NCBI GenBank assembly: GCA_025602905.1
Contig: JAHLKI010000034.1
Span: 62,001-126,000, forward strand
DNA from: Phlyctochytrium arcticum
Lineage: Eukaryota > Chytridiomycota > Chytridiomycetes > Chytridiales > Chytridiaceae
Direction of reading: 5' to 3'
Length of the DNA: 64,000 nt
Shown: positions 45,785 to 57,033 of the stretch, piece by piece
Layout of the letters: each line of letters starts with the position of its first letter
How positions within the stretch are numbered: the first letter of the stretch is position 1
The notes under the pieces: generated by a model
What the model was told of the DNA's origin: nothing
The model's database searches: none
Seen by the model: only the letters and a program-made list of their open reading frames with translations
Made by a program: the position numbers and the translations under genes

Positions 45785-48700
45785 ATGTAAGTGCTGCGCA
45801 AAGTCCAGATTCCCCCTCCCCTGCGCCACGCTGCGCCGCGTCGAGTCACGAGCGTTGCACCAACGCGCGCGCAATACAAACAAACATTTGGCGTTTAAAA
45901 GGAGCGAAAACCGGCCATCATCTTGCATCTTGAACTTGCATCGTCGCTGGATCATCGTCTGACTGATCCCCCGTACCTTATACAGGCTCACTTCACAGGA
46001 CCCCGTTGACACCCCCGATACCACAACCACCACAGTGCCCGCATCAACCACAAAAAAAACCGTGCTAGATTCCATAATACCCTCCCTCCCAACAACTTCA
46101 AATATGTCGCTGGCTGTCCCTGGAGCCCCCAAGACGGCGGCCTCGCAATCCGCGTCCGGCATCCTTACCGACGGATACACCTCCAATGTCTATGCCGGCA
46201 AGCAAGAGCAACTCGCCAAGGTTTGCGCGTATGTCGAAGAAAAGGGCTTTATCCCCAAGGAACTCGTCCTGAACGAAGTCTCGTGGTTTTACGGGTATGT
46301 ATTTTCTTGTTATTTATGTCCCAAAATTCGCTCAGATACTTATATCGCTGAATTTCATAGAAACCTCGGGATTGATGACATGTACTTTCAACTCGAGAGC
46401 GTAGAAACGATTGCGCAGCACATTATGGCCCTCTACGGTGCAAAGATCTCGGCCTTTATCAAAAACGAGCGTGCTCTCGACATTGAACTCGAACGTGAAA
46501 CCGATGATGGCGGCGTCTACATCAACACATCGCGTCCCGGCGTGTCAAATCCTACTGGCCCCCAGCACGAGAAGCGCATTGACTCGCGCTACCTCGATGC
46601 CAGCACCCGCAACTCGGCTTACCGCATGGAAAGTTACCGCTCCTCTGGTACCGTCTCGAGCTCTCTCTCCAGTCAGCTCCGTTGTTACTTTGTCCGCAAG
46701 TGTCAATTTGTCAAGGCCGAGCCCACCGCCCAGGAGGAAAATGACATTCGCATGGTTTCCGACAGCACATTCTTGGAAAAGGCCACCGAAAACACCCTGG
46801 AAATCTACTCCAAGGTCATGAAGCACGCTCTCATCCGTGCCGGTCCCGTCATTGAAGTCTACGACATTCCCAAGTCTCGCCAGAAGCGTCTCGTTATTGC
46901 CTTCAAGCACCGCACCACCCAGGGCTTGCTCTCCGCCATCTCGGACTTGTACCACTTTTACGAGTTGTACTCGACACGCAAGTACGTCGAAAACTTTTCC
47001 AACGGCATCACCATTCACTGCCTCTACCTGGATCAGTTGCCCGGCAGCAAGGCTCCCCCAATTGAGGCTTCCATCTGGCAAGTCATGAAGGAGGCCAGTT
47101 TGATGTACTGCTTGCCCGCCACCCCCCTGCAGCACTTTTTCCAGATTGGTCGTCTGAGTGTTCAAGAGACTGTCTACGGTTACGTCGGATGGCTCTTTGC
47201 CCAGCACTTTTTGAACCGTCTCGGGAACGAGTTCGTTGCCCTCTCATCGGCCTTGGACCAAAACAACACCATGCACGTCGAGGTTTTGCAAAAGATCAAG
47301 AAGCGCTTGCGTTCCGACACATTTACCCGTGAATACATTTTGGACATTATCAAGCTCTACCCCGACTTGCTCAAGCTCCTCTACACCAGCTTTGCCATGC
47401 AGCACTACATCAACCCCCCTCACGACGATATGCGCGTGTCACTCTCTTACCAGCGTCTGCAGACCACCCCCGTCTTGTCTGACGATGAGTTGCTCGACAA
47501 GATCAAGAAGACTGTCTCCAACAACCACGAGCTCATGATCTTCCAGTCATACCTCACCTTCAACAAGCACGTGCTCAAGACCAATTTCTACCAACCCACC
47601 AAGGTCGCCCTCTCTTTCCGTCTGGACCCGGCCTTTTTGCCTGAAATTGAATACCCCACCCGTCTTTTCGGCATGTTTTTCGTGATTGGTAGCGAGTTCC
47701 GTGGTTTCCACCTTCGTTTCGAGGATGTCGCCCGTGGTGGTATCCGTCTCGTCCGTTCCCGCAACAAGGAAGCGTACAGTATCAACTTGCGTAGTCTCAT
47801 GGACGAAAACTACAACTTGGCCGCCACACAACAGCGCAAGAACAAGGATATCCCCGAAGGCGGTTCCAAGGGTACCATTTTGCTCAACTTTGACCAGCAA
47901 GACAAGCCGCGTGTTGCCTTTGAAAAGTACGTCGACTCCATCTTGGATCTCTTGATTACCGGCGAGACTCCTGGCATCAAGGAAAAGATTATCGACACCT
48001 ATGGCAAGCCCGAGATTCTCTTCTTTGGACCTGATGAGGGTACCGCCGACTACATGGACTGGGCCTCGCAGCATGCTCGCAAGCGCGGTGCTTCCTTCTG
48101 GAAGGCCTTCACCACTGGCAAGTCCCAGTCATTGGGCGGAATCCCCCACGATCTGTTTGGTATGACGACTCGCTCCGTGCACCAGTACGTTTTGGGCATT
48201 TACCGCAAGCTCGGCATCCGTGAAGAGAATGTCACCAAGCTGCAGACCGGTGGACCTGATGGTGATTTGGGATCCAATGAAGTCAAGATTTCCAAGGACA
48301 AGACGATTGCCATTGTTGACGGTTCCGGTACGCTTTACGACCCCGAGGGTATCAACCGTGAAGAATTGTTGCGTCTGGCTACCAAGCGTCTGATGATTTC
48401 GCAATTCGACATGTCGCGTTTATCCGCCAAGGGTTTCCGTGTCTTGGTCGATGAGACCAATGTTCGTCTTCCCGACGGTACGATTGTCGACTCTGGAGTC
48501 AAGTTCCGCAACGAGTTCCACCTCAACCCTCTGGCCGCCGCCGACGTCTTTGTCCCTTGTGGTGGTCGCCCCGAAGCCGTCGACCTCTCCAACGTCCACC
48601 AGCTCCTCAACGAGGACGGCACCCCCCGCTTCAAGTACATTGTCGAAGGTGCCAACCTCTTCTTCACCCAGGAAGCCCGTCTCCGCCTCGAAAAGGCCGG

Positions 48701-49247
48701 TGCCATCGTTTACAAGGACGCTTCAGCCAACAAGGGCGGTGTCACCTCCTCCTCCCTCGAAGTCCTGGCCGCCCTCGCCTTTGCCGACGACGAATTCGCC
48801 GTCAACATGCAAGTCAAACCCAACGCCACCCCCGCCTTCTACTCGGACTACATCAAACAAGTCCACTCCATCATTGAGAAGAATGCCGAACTGGAATTCG
48901 AAGCCATCTGGCGGGAAGCCACCCGCACCTCCCTCCCCCGCTCCATCATCTCGGACCAACTCTCACTCGCCATTGTCAAACTCAACACCGAACTCCAACT
49001 CACCACCCTCTGGGACAATGTCCCTCTCCGCCTCCTCGTCCTCAAGGAAGCCTTCCCCGCCATCCTGCTTGACAAACTCGGCCTGGAAACCCTCCTCAAA
49101 CGTGTTCCCGAAACCTACGTTAAAGCCATCTTTGGATCGTACTTGGCGTCCCGGTTTGTGTACAAGTATGGTATTGAACCTTCCCAGTTTGCGTTCTTTG
49201 AGTACATGGCCCCGTTCTTTGCCAAGTTGTCGGCTGCTCAGGCTTAG
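45785..49247 (+). CDS. GDH2: NAD-specific glutamate dehydrogenase (large GDH2 type)
   Basis: Oxidises glutamate to 2-oxoglutarate and ammonium using NAD+. Proposed exons: 45785-45786, 45986-46294, 46361-49247, 1065 aa (yeast Gdh2 is 1092). The start codon would be split: AT, a GTAAGT...ACAG intron, then G; the next codons read LTSQDPVD. If that intron model is wrong, ATG 46104 (MSLAVPGAP) is the next choice. The second intron (46295-46360) restores WFYGNLGIDDMYF. Family landmarks: LRFEDVARGGIRLV, PEGGSKGTILL with the catalytic-type Lys (about residue 600), FFGPDEGTADYMDW, GGIPHDLFGMTT, VPCGGRPEAV, EGANLFFTQEARL and DASANKGGVTSSSLEV. Codon use is strongly C-ending, unlike neighbouring genes, which suggests high expression. 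Confidence 0.95.
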
Positions 49248-50109
49248 TTATTGGATACTCTTTCCTTTTCTGTTTTCTGTTTTTGTGGAGAACTATTTCT
49301 TGTTTGAGTTGTTTGTTGTGTGTTTTGGACCATCTCTTTTTTTTATAACAATTTGCATTATCTGGACGGCTTATATCAGAACCAACTTTGTGTGTCTTTG
49401 TTTGATTGGTCTTTTTGGTGTTCCTACTTCCTCTTTATCGCACCGCTTGCGCCGACTCTCACTGCCCCCGGCACCGCCCTGCCGTCAGAAACTATGAGTA
49501 AGGATATCTGACACACTTGTTTCATATTCAACTGAATGGAAAAGCTTATGTGAGGGTGGAGGCGGTATACAATATCTGTCGTGATGCATTACCCGCTCTC
49601 TTAATCGCCCACGTTAAACAAAGAGTATGTTTTACATCCGAATAGGTATGATGTGTGATAGATATTATATCCAAGCGGAATGGAAATGTATGGGAGATTT
49701 TGGGTGATGGAAGATACATTCTCTCTCTCTCTCCTATGAGACGGGACGCGTATATGTTCCCACGGAGAAAAACACAACAGTATAAACCGAACAGACTCTC
49801 AGCTCAAGACACCCACATAATGATTTACAACTCCCGCGCAACATAGTTATACGGAAAGCATGAAAATGGGTCAAAGAATAGGTTTATATTTGTTTGGGTC
49901 CCACTAACATCTATGGTATTTATTTTTGCGGTGTGAGAGTAAAGAAAGGTTTTTGTTCTGAAGTGTGAATGGTGGTGAGCGAGATACAGTATGATTCGGG
50001 ATTGCAGACGGTTTGTCGTTATAAAAGGATGGTATATTTCTCTTTTCCTTTCTTTCTTTCTGGGCACGGTAACCGCTCCAAAACCAAATGATCAACCCCA
50101 ACCCTCTCA
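49248..50109. other. Convergent intergenic region
   Basis: The 3' region of GDH (plus) and of a small minus-strand gene. A short CT microsatellite lies at about 49721-49733. Nothing coding is seen. Confidence 0.4.
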
Positions 50110-50295
50110 TTACAATATCCCCAACTTCTTCAACCCCTTCTGCACCTCCGCATCCTGTTTGACGGCAGCCTCTTCTTCTTTCTTGTTGAGTTCCTTTGAT
50201 TTAGTCTTGTCCATGCTTGTTGTTGTAGCCGGCTCGGACTGCAATGTATCGGAAGACTTGGATTTTGATTTTTGGAAGGGGAGTTTGGGAAGCAT
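50110..50295 (-). CDS. Small charged protein, unknown
   Basis: 61 codons from ATG 50295, preceded by an A-rich leader (CAACTTCACACAAAAA) typical of expressed fungal genes. The product is hydrophilic: MLPKLPFQKSKSKSSD at the start, KSKELNKKEEEAAVKQDAE in the middle (helical, Lys/Glu-rich), and GLKKLGIL at the end. No family was recognised. It could be real or a chance ORF; the leader and absence of other genes in the interval favour real. Confidence 0.45.
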   Translation of the reverse strand: MLPKLPFQKSKSKSSDTLQSEPATTTSMDKTKSKELNKKEEEAAVKQDAEVQKGLKKLGIL

Positions 50296-51348
50296 TTTTT
50301 GTGTGAAGTTGGAGGGAGGTTTTTTTAGTTGAGGAACTGCGAGAGGTGGAAATCGAGGCGGTTAGCCAAACATGGGGTTTTTTATTTGATTGATTGGCGT
50401 GGTTAGACGACAAGGACGGATAATACTAGTTTTGGCTGGTTGTTCTAGATTGAAGAAGACTATATTTATTTCGCTGTCTGGGCTATTGACAAAAAAGGAC
50501 GTTTCAAACGGGTGATCTCAGCTCCGGTGCACGCCTCTCTTTATTGGTCCTTTGTGGGAGTACAGTGTAAACCAAATCGGCATGTATGAATGACGGAGTG
50601 TTTGGCGGGTTGTATCAGAATAGGATGAGACTATCAAGTATTTTAGATACCCAATGCTATACTGTTTATCATGGCCTGTGATTTGGACAGCGGCGAACGT
50701 GGGAATCTCCAGTAGGGATGAATGGCATAGCCACCCCGAAGAAAAAACGCGTCCACGCGTCGTATGGTTCTACATTCTACTTTGACACTTGTGAGATGCA
50801 TTTCCAAGCAAGAATACAAACGAGAATTGTCAATACTGGTGATGCAATTCGCGTGGGAGTGAAAGGACTTCGGCGTTTTCTGCTCCGACCTGGACAGCAA
50901 CGACAAAAGTCTTGATCCCGATCTGTCAGGATAGTGGTCTATACGTACTCTGTGCCCAGCCCATTCTACTATACATGTCCAACTATATGATGTGATTTAC
51001 TTTTCTAATAGTACACCCTTCAAAAGTTTACCGCACCCCTAACAACGACACGCAAAACGAAAAAAATGAGTATCTCAGCTGAGTCCCGATATCTAATTGG
51101 GGTTCTATGTGGAGTAACTGGGGCACTGGTGGATGATGAACATATGTGAATGCGGGAGAAGATCTGGACTGCTTTTATTCCAGTACCCCAGGGAATTTGA
51201 GAATGGAGGAGAAGGAGATGATCAAGTCAAGCTACGAATCATCCTCTTGCTATATACATGGCCAGATCTCACTTATAGATCTTATACTGCAGAAAGCTCG
51301 GCAACGTCCATCTGTTCGGCCTGACCGCCGACCTCAGACAGACTGATT
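50296..51348. other. Intergenic region
   Basis: No supported gene. The left part should hold the promoter of the 61-aa gene, and the right end the 3' region of the 129-aa gene. Confidence 0.35.
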
Positions 51349-51834
51349 TCAACCGTCCGTTCGCTTCCTTTTGCATTCTCGACCTTGATATTCATGAGCG
51401 CGTTTCCGCGCAGCCATGACCATCATCTCACCGGCAGCCGCCTCAATTTCCAGATTTTGCAATTGGATAGTTTCGGTAAGACGTAGTTGTTCCCAATAGT
51501 GAGTGTAGTCCTTGGGCACAAACCGATCCAAAAAAGTACGGCAGTGCGATGCAATCTGAGGTTTTATGTTGGTGCAGGTCGACAATTTCTCTAATTGGAA
51601 AACCAACAGGGTTTCCGCGAAGGGTCTCTCGCATGATTGGACGCCCATCAATTGATAAAAGGACAGGGGGGATAGTGTCTGGTTCTTGAGCCTTCTAATG
51701 AGATACTCGCGAAATTCTCGACTTGATTTCTAGTCGATTCAAATCATGGGTGGGAGAGGGAGACGGTGAGACGGATATGAAATTGGGACTCGATACTTCC
51801 CATGGTGTAAGTGAGTGGTACATACCTCATGCAT
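51349..51834 (-). CDS. 129-aa protein of unknown function, two exons
   Basis: Exon 1 is 51826-51834 (MHE), with a GTATGT donor; the acceptor is CGACTAG, and exon 2 is 51349-51729, starting KSSREFREYLIRRLKNQ. Phases agree. The chain is helical throughout, with KDYTHYWEQLRLTETIQLQ near residue 80, and ends with a basic ECKRKRTDG that could be a nuclear signal. The three-codon first exon resembles the tiny first exons of AP-3 delta and SZT2 in this window. It is divergent from the cargo-lectin gene, sharing a 515-bp promoter region. No family was recognised. Confidence 0.55.
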
Positions 51835-52349
51835 GATATTGATAGCTTGTCAAAGCAAAGTTTTAGAGTCAAATTCCAAGATGGATCTGGAATGGTGGGG
51901 ATGCGCGCGTCGGACCTTGCGATGGAATTCGCGCTCAGAATTTAGATTTCGATGTTTGAGATGCCGATTATTGTAGCATAACTGAAATTCTATCATATCG
52001 TAAGGAAAAGTCTGTTTGACTGTACGTTTCGCCGTTCTAGTCCACACCGGAGGCCACAGTAGTTTGAGCTGTCTGATGATTGATCTGAGCGTGCGCCACC
52101 CGATTTTGCCAGCGTAATTTGGCAATTCGCAGGAATTCGACAATCACGCTGCTGCACCAGGCAATCCAGACGAGGGGATTGAAAGCCAACACTGGTTGAA
52201 TAGAAGTGATATCACGGCAGAGTCGGAAGGGTCAATTTTGGGAACCTAGATTTGTGTAAACCGGCCACCATTTTTGGATTCCGTCTCCTGGAACAATACC
52301 TTCCCAGTTCCGTGATCCCGTGTACAAAAAGCGTCAAGGGCACGATACG
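51835..52349. promoter_or_regulatory. Divergent promoter region
   Basis: 515 bp between the 129-aa gene (minus) and the cargo lectin (plus). ORFs inside it show no protein character. Both promoters are presumed here; no specific motif was identified. Confidence 0.35.
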
Positions 52350-54249
52350 ATGCAACCAAGGACATCCTCATCTATTACTCTCGCTTTATCGGCAGTCTCC
52401 CTCTTCTTCTCTTTCGCGTCATGCGCGGTTCCTCTTCACACGGACGACGTGCGAACGCGGTTTGATTACCGTCAAACTTTCAAACAGCCCTATTTTGTTT
52501 ACGAACAACAAGACCTCACGTATTGGACGCCAAGTGGACGTAAGAGAGAAAGAAGAAATTGTGGGGCTGAATCCGTTTGTTCTAACATTGGATGGATACA
52601 GATACCATCCTGTCGCATGACAATATCCGGTTGACGCCGAGTGTCCCCGACGCGCGTGGGGCATTATGGGCTACACATCCCAACCCACACAAGGAATGGC
52701 AGGTCATTTTCCAGTTTGGAGTGTACGGACGGGGTCAAAATGGGGGCGAAGGGTTTGCGCTCTGGTACACGGAAAAGCCCATGGGTTTGGGACCCGTGTA
52801 TGGAAGCGAAGACAAATGGAAGGGCGTGGGTGTCATCTTTGACACCACTGATACTGTCGAGCAGGTGAGTTCTAGTCATCAGGGACTTGTCAGACACTTC
52901 AAGACACTGATTTTCTCCGCAAAAGCGATATACCCCATACATCTATGCGCAATACAATGACGGCACAAAAGAGTTGGCGCATTCTAAGGATTATGCGGCT
53001 ACGGCGCTTGCAGGCTGTTTCCGAGACTACCGCAATACCCCTTCTCCGGTCTGGGGACGGCTGACATATGCCAACACGACTTTGCAGGTAACGGCATGTG
53101 TGCGCCAAAGTGCTTTAGTACCTGCGAAGTTAAAGCGTTTCCCTAGTTGGACATTGATCTGACTCAACACGGAAAAGGATTCATTCCCTGTTTTGTGACG
53201 GTGGCTGGCCTAAATTTGCCACCAAATTATTATTTTGGATTCAGCGCCGCTACAGAGGGCCATTTAGTGGGTATGTCAGATCTCGTTGTTTGACAGCCTA
53301 GACTAGGTCGTTGAATATTTTCCAATAGATGATCACGATATCATTAGCTTCGAAACGTACGAAATCAACCCTGATCAAAACAAGAAATCGAAACCGGTAA
53401 GATGACAGCCACGACAAACTCTCTGCATGCACAAGAGTCTGATTCTGAGACGAATAGGTTACCCGACCTCATGAAAAAGCGCATATTAAAGCCGGCGACA
53501 CGTTCAAGCTCTCGGATGATATAAAGAAAAACATTGAGCAGTTTGAAAAAGTGGTTGGTGAGGCTTGGGAACAGGAGAAGGCGGAAGATTGGCCAGAAAC
53601 CCTTACGGTGAGATGACATTGTTTCACTGTTTTTCCTACAACGCAGTGTGCTGATTTATCCAAAATGCTGTAGCCTCATGTCATCCAACAACTGCAAGGG
53701 AACCAATTTCATATGCTGGAGCAGCTGAATCACATCACCAAAAAATTGGAAGACGCCGCTGCACTGGGTGATGTGCCAGCCGGATCGGATTCCTCCCACT
53801 CTGGACAAATGGGAGGCGAGGTCAAAGCAGTCATGATCAAGCTTGCCGAAATGACGTAAGTACTAATTTCCTTCCATTTTTGCGAGCCAGCTAACAAAAT
53901 GTCTTCAAAGTCGGCAAATTCATGCCCTTGAGCAAAGTGTTCAGAATCTCAATGATCACTCGGTTCGGGTAAGCTAAACTATATGTATTGGCGATTGAGG
54001 TTTAGTATAGCTGACTTTTTACCACGCTAGCTCACCAACGGCCAGACATCCACCCACGCCAAGCTCGATCAGGTCATTCAATCCGCAAACACGGATCGCG
54101 CCTCTGCTCAGGAAGCGACCCAGTCCGCCAAGGGTGGCAGTAGTTGGCCGGCTGGGACCATTGGGTTCGCAGGGGGCATCATCGTCGCATGGGCCGCCAA
54201 TATTATTGCGCGCCAGCTGCGTAAGGAAAAGCCTAAAAAGTTCATCTAG
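52350..54249 (+). CDS. L-type lectin cargo receptor (ERGIC-53/Emp46-47 family)
   Basis: Nine exons: 52350-52539, 52602-52864, 52926-53087, 53147-53270, 53329-53396, 53458-53607, 53674-53855, 53911-53968, 54031-54249; 471 aa, all phases consistent. Residues 1-26 form a signal peptide (ITLALSAVSLFFSFASC). The lectin domain follows, with GALWA, GEGFALWY and GVGVIFDT, then the NYYFGFSAATEGH and DHDIISFETYEI strands that close the L-type lectin fold. A coiled-coil stalk (about 285-415) precedes a TM helix (about 435-460) and a short cytosolic tail ending EKPKKFI. The KKFI end parallels the KKFF of mammalian ERGIC-53, a dilysine/ER-exit signal. It is a type I receptor cycling between ER and Golgi that loads glycoprotein cargo into COPII vesicles. 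Confidence 0.92.
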
Positions 54250-54703
54250 ACTGTCGCTCTGCTGCTCCCATTGATCTTGCCTGATACAGACGAACGATAC
54301 AGTCTTTTGTATTTTGCCCGACATCTTTTCCATGTCTTGTACTTTATTTTTTCTTGGGTCTATATTCTCTTTCCATCTACGATTCCAAATCATTCTGTTC
54401 TAAACTACTGCAAGTGAAATCTTACAATGCCACCCCCGAAGAATGCCTTGGGCTCAGGGATATGGGCGATCATGGACGGCATGATATCCGGGGTCAGCGT
54501 CATTTAGTCCCGATCCCCCCATTTACCTGCAAAATAGCCGGGTATTCATCAGATGCCCTGAAGTAGCCTAAGGGTTGACATTTCTCTTGACATTTCTTAC
54601 GCGATTCCATGTCTTCAAGGGGCGAAAGAGTCAGGCAAGGGGGCAAATCATCATTCAGAAACGGAAGGCAATGACAAGAAAACAGACAAACAAAGAAGAG
54701 AAT

Positions 54704-54762
54704 GGGAAGGTTACAGTAGAATGGGCACACTCCCAGCGCGCCCACTCTACTGTAACCTTCCC
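54704..54762. repeat. Long perfect-stem hairpin
   Basis: 17-bp arms GGGAAGGTTACAGTAGA (54704-54720) and its exact complement (54746-54762), extended after one mismatch by TGGGC/GCCCA, with a 13-nt loop. It lies between the convergent lectin and PD-(D/E)XK-like genes. It could be a miniature transposon, a structured 3' element or an RNA hairpin. Confidence 0.8.
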
Positions 54763-54897
54763 CAGAGGAAGAAAACAGTATTGACAAATAGAACAAAGAA
54801 AGAAAAAAAGAAAAAAAGCTCTATTCAGACTCTGCCATTAATCGCATCATTAGTTGTCAATGCAACTGATAGAAACCACTCCTTCAGAACACCTACC

Positions 54898-55806
54898 TTA
54901 CAGTGACTCTGTGGAGGCAACCGGTGTGGCGGTAGGCCATGCCTCCTGGGCTTTCCGAGTAACATAAAGCAACCAGCGGTAAGCTTCCCTAATACCACCA
55001 GTAGCACACAAATCGAGCGTGGCGTAAATTTCGTGGGATGTAAAAATGTCACCCTTCTGATTCACCATGGCAAATTGCCAGAGCTGGCCATTGGACAGTA
55101 CTCCATAAACGGTACTGTTTTTTCCCGCATCTTGCCGTGTCTTGTGGAGGGTGCACACCTCCGCCAGCCATTGGTTGCGAGATTGTGCTGGCCACTCTAA
55201 TTTGGCTTCCACGACCACCAGATGGGAATCTTTCGGAGGATCATAATCGTGGATGTGCTTGAGTCCGGCATGACCAATCATGTAGTCAACCCTTCCATTC
55301 AGTTTCCTCCGCTTTCCGTCTCGTGCTGCAGCAGTATACTCCATGGGCACCTCACCAAAGGCGCGCAAGATGTGGTTGAATTCCTCCCGGGCAAGCACGT
55401 CAATCAGAAATAAGTCGATGATGGTGCGCCGCGTTGCCTCACTATTTAAGGACCAGATGGGAAGCAATTTATCAAGAATCCGAACTGTTTAGAAAAGCAA
55501 TCAGCACATGATGAACCCCAGGCAATGATACAAATAAAGAAACGTACCTAACAGCTCTGATGGCCCGTCGTCGTCGTGAACCTCTGCAGTGGGCAATACC
55601 CACGTTTGGGAGTTCACCGAGACACCACAAGTCCAGACAACGTCATCTAGACTTGCATTCCCGAAAGAAACGCTGATGATTTCATCTGCAAAGCAATACA
55701 TTGATGAGTCTGGACTGCCAGCAATGGAGTGGTTTTGTATCCTACCTTTGGGAGTATCGATAACTTTGATTTTTATCTCCATCAGCTTTGTCAACGCCCC
55801 TATCAT
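54898..55806 (-). CDS. PD-(D/E)XK-nuclease-like protein, copy 1
   Basis: Exons 55746-55806, 55548-55685 and 54898-55484 give 261 aa from ATG 55806 with consistent phases. Features: DEIISVSFGNASLDDVVW; FLIDVLAREEFNHILRAFGE; then GRVDYMIG, SHLVVVEAKLEW, WLAEVCTLHKTR, and STVYGVLSNGQLWQFA. The spacing Asp (VDYMIG), then Glu-Ala-Lys (VVEAK), then a helix with Gln/Glu fits a PD-(D/E)XK restriction-endonuclease fold, as in many lineage-expanded fungal proteins, some with Crinkler-like headers. Upstream, another frame encodes a coiled-coil segment (SREQ, then LKHLRDLLRQLWNLVND) that corresponds to the N-terminus of copy 3. A frameshift therefore separates an ancestral N-terminus from this ORF, and the 261-aa product may be a truncated form. 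Activity is unknown. Confidence 0.6.
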
Positions 55807-55952
55807 GTCTTTTTTCTCCTCCCCCAGCTTCCCTATCCCTCAGGTCATTTACCAAGTTCCACAGTTGCCTTAACAGATCCCTCAAATGCTTTAGGTGCTC
55901 TCCCCAATTTGGGAGGATGGATTGCTCGCGGGAGGTAGGAGTAGCTTCGGCT

Positions 55953-57033
55953 TCAATCTGCCGACAAATTCAACAATGAAGGCTTGGACCTGTTCAGTCT
56001 GGCGGACATTTTCACCAATGGATACTTCGATTTTGCTTTTCCGGTGAGTAATGAACCGCTGGCTGTCCCTGTACCAGCTGCACGACTTTTGCTCCCATCA
56101 CCAGCCAGAGTCGAGTTCACAATTTTTAACATGTCCCTTGTACTCAGGTCATCCCTGTTCCAAATATTGCGTTTTTGCTTGGCCCAATTCAGGTTTTGAC
56201 AAAACACCAGTCCATGAACCACCGACCAGGAGAAAAGGGTCACTCCTTGGGAACGAAAGGGATCACTGAAGTTTGCCAGGAATTGCCCTTCTGGCTCTTT
56301 GGCATTGGAATTGTCCTCGTAGAAGTGTGTGGCGGGAGGCTGACGGGCGCCATCAGGCAAAGCAGCTGCCCATTCAAGCTCAAAGATCCTGGCCACGGCG
56401 TTGGGGACACGAGTCTGGAACGGCCAGATGGTTCCTTGCAAGCGGTTGTGTATCATGGCGGGGTAGGCTTCATGCAAGCCTCGTACTCCAGAGGCTCACC
56501 CGCCATCTCTTCCCTCCCGATCCCCACCTGGGAAACGTATTTTCTACGCTTTCCGTCGCGTTCTGCTCCATGGGCACCTCCCCAAACGAGCGCAGGATTC
56601 GGTGGAATTCCTCACGGCAAAGCACGTCAATAAGAAATAAGTCAATACTGTGCGCCGCGTTGATTCACTGTTCAGAAACCAGATGGGAAGCAAGTTCACG
56701 AAGAATTTCAACCATTTCGGTCACAATGTCGGACAAGCTTGAGAGCTTTTGCATCTCTGCCGCTGTGGGTATGGGTGTAATCCTTGCCGGTATCATGAAG
56801 ATCTTGGTCGCTGCACCTGAAGCCTTGATCTTCTCTTGGATGTACTTAAGAGCCTTGTTATTGATGACGGACCGGGTGGCATTGTCTTGCACCATTCGCC
56901 GCTTGGTATATGTCTCCAGTGCTATTCTGATTTCGACTTGTCGCTGTCGTGCGACGACCATCCCTAATACCGGTTTTGGTTCCATTTTCTGAATTTGGCT
57001 TAGCATCAATGGCACAAAGTAAGGATCCTTCAT
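55953..57033 (-). pseudogene. Degraded paralogue of the PD-(D/E)XK-like gene, copy 2
   Basis: 56520-56690 (minus) aligns at DNA level with copy 1 around CTTCCCATCTGG, GACTTATTTCT and GACGTGCTT...GAGGAATTC, but small indels shift the frame and it ends early. 56665-57033 holds a 122-codon ORF (LSSLSDIVTEMVEILRELASH at its end) that leads into this region in place of copy 1's middle exon, so this is a diverged paralogue. A 174-codon ORF at 55953-56477 could be its C-terminal part, but I do not recognise the VVEAK-type motif in it. Confidence 0.45.

Noticed and set aside
46545..48706. Long minus-strand ORFs (220, 175 and 123 codons) antisense to GDH2
   Set aside because: They arise from the strong third-position C bias of the sense gene. 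Antisense ORFs of NAD-GDH genes are a known source of spurious protein families.
48439..49497. 352-codon plus-strand ORF overlapping the GDH2 3' end
   Set aside because: Ser/Pro/Thr-rich frame-shifted reading of the GDH2 coding sequence; no independent protein features.
51850..52143. 97-codon ORF as an extra exon of the 129-aa gene
   Set aside because: It ends in a TGA eight codons before the donor in the same frame, so it cannot be joined; the ATG after that stop serves as the start.
55953..56477. 174-codon minus-strand ORF as an intact gene
   Set aside because: It lies within the degraded paralogue region, lacks recognisable motifs and has no convincing start context.
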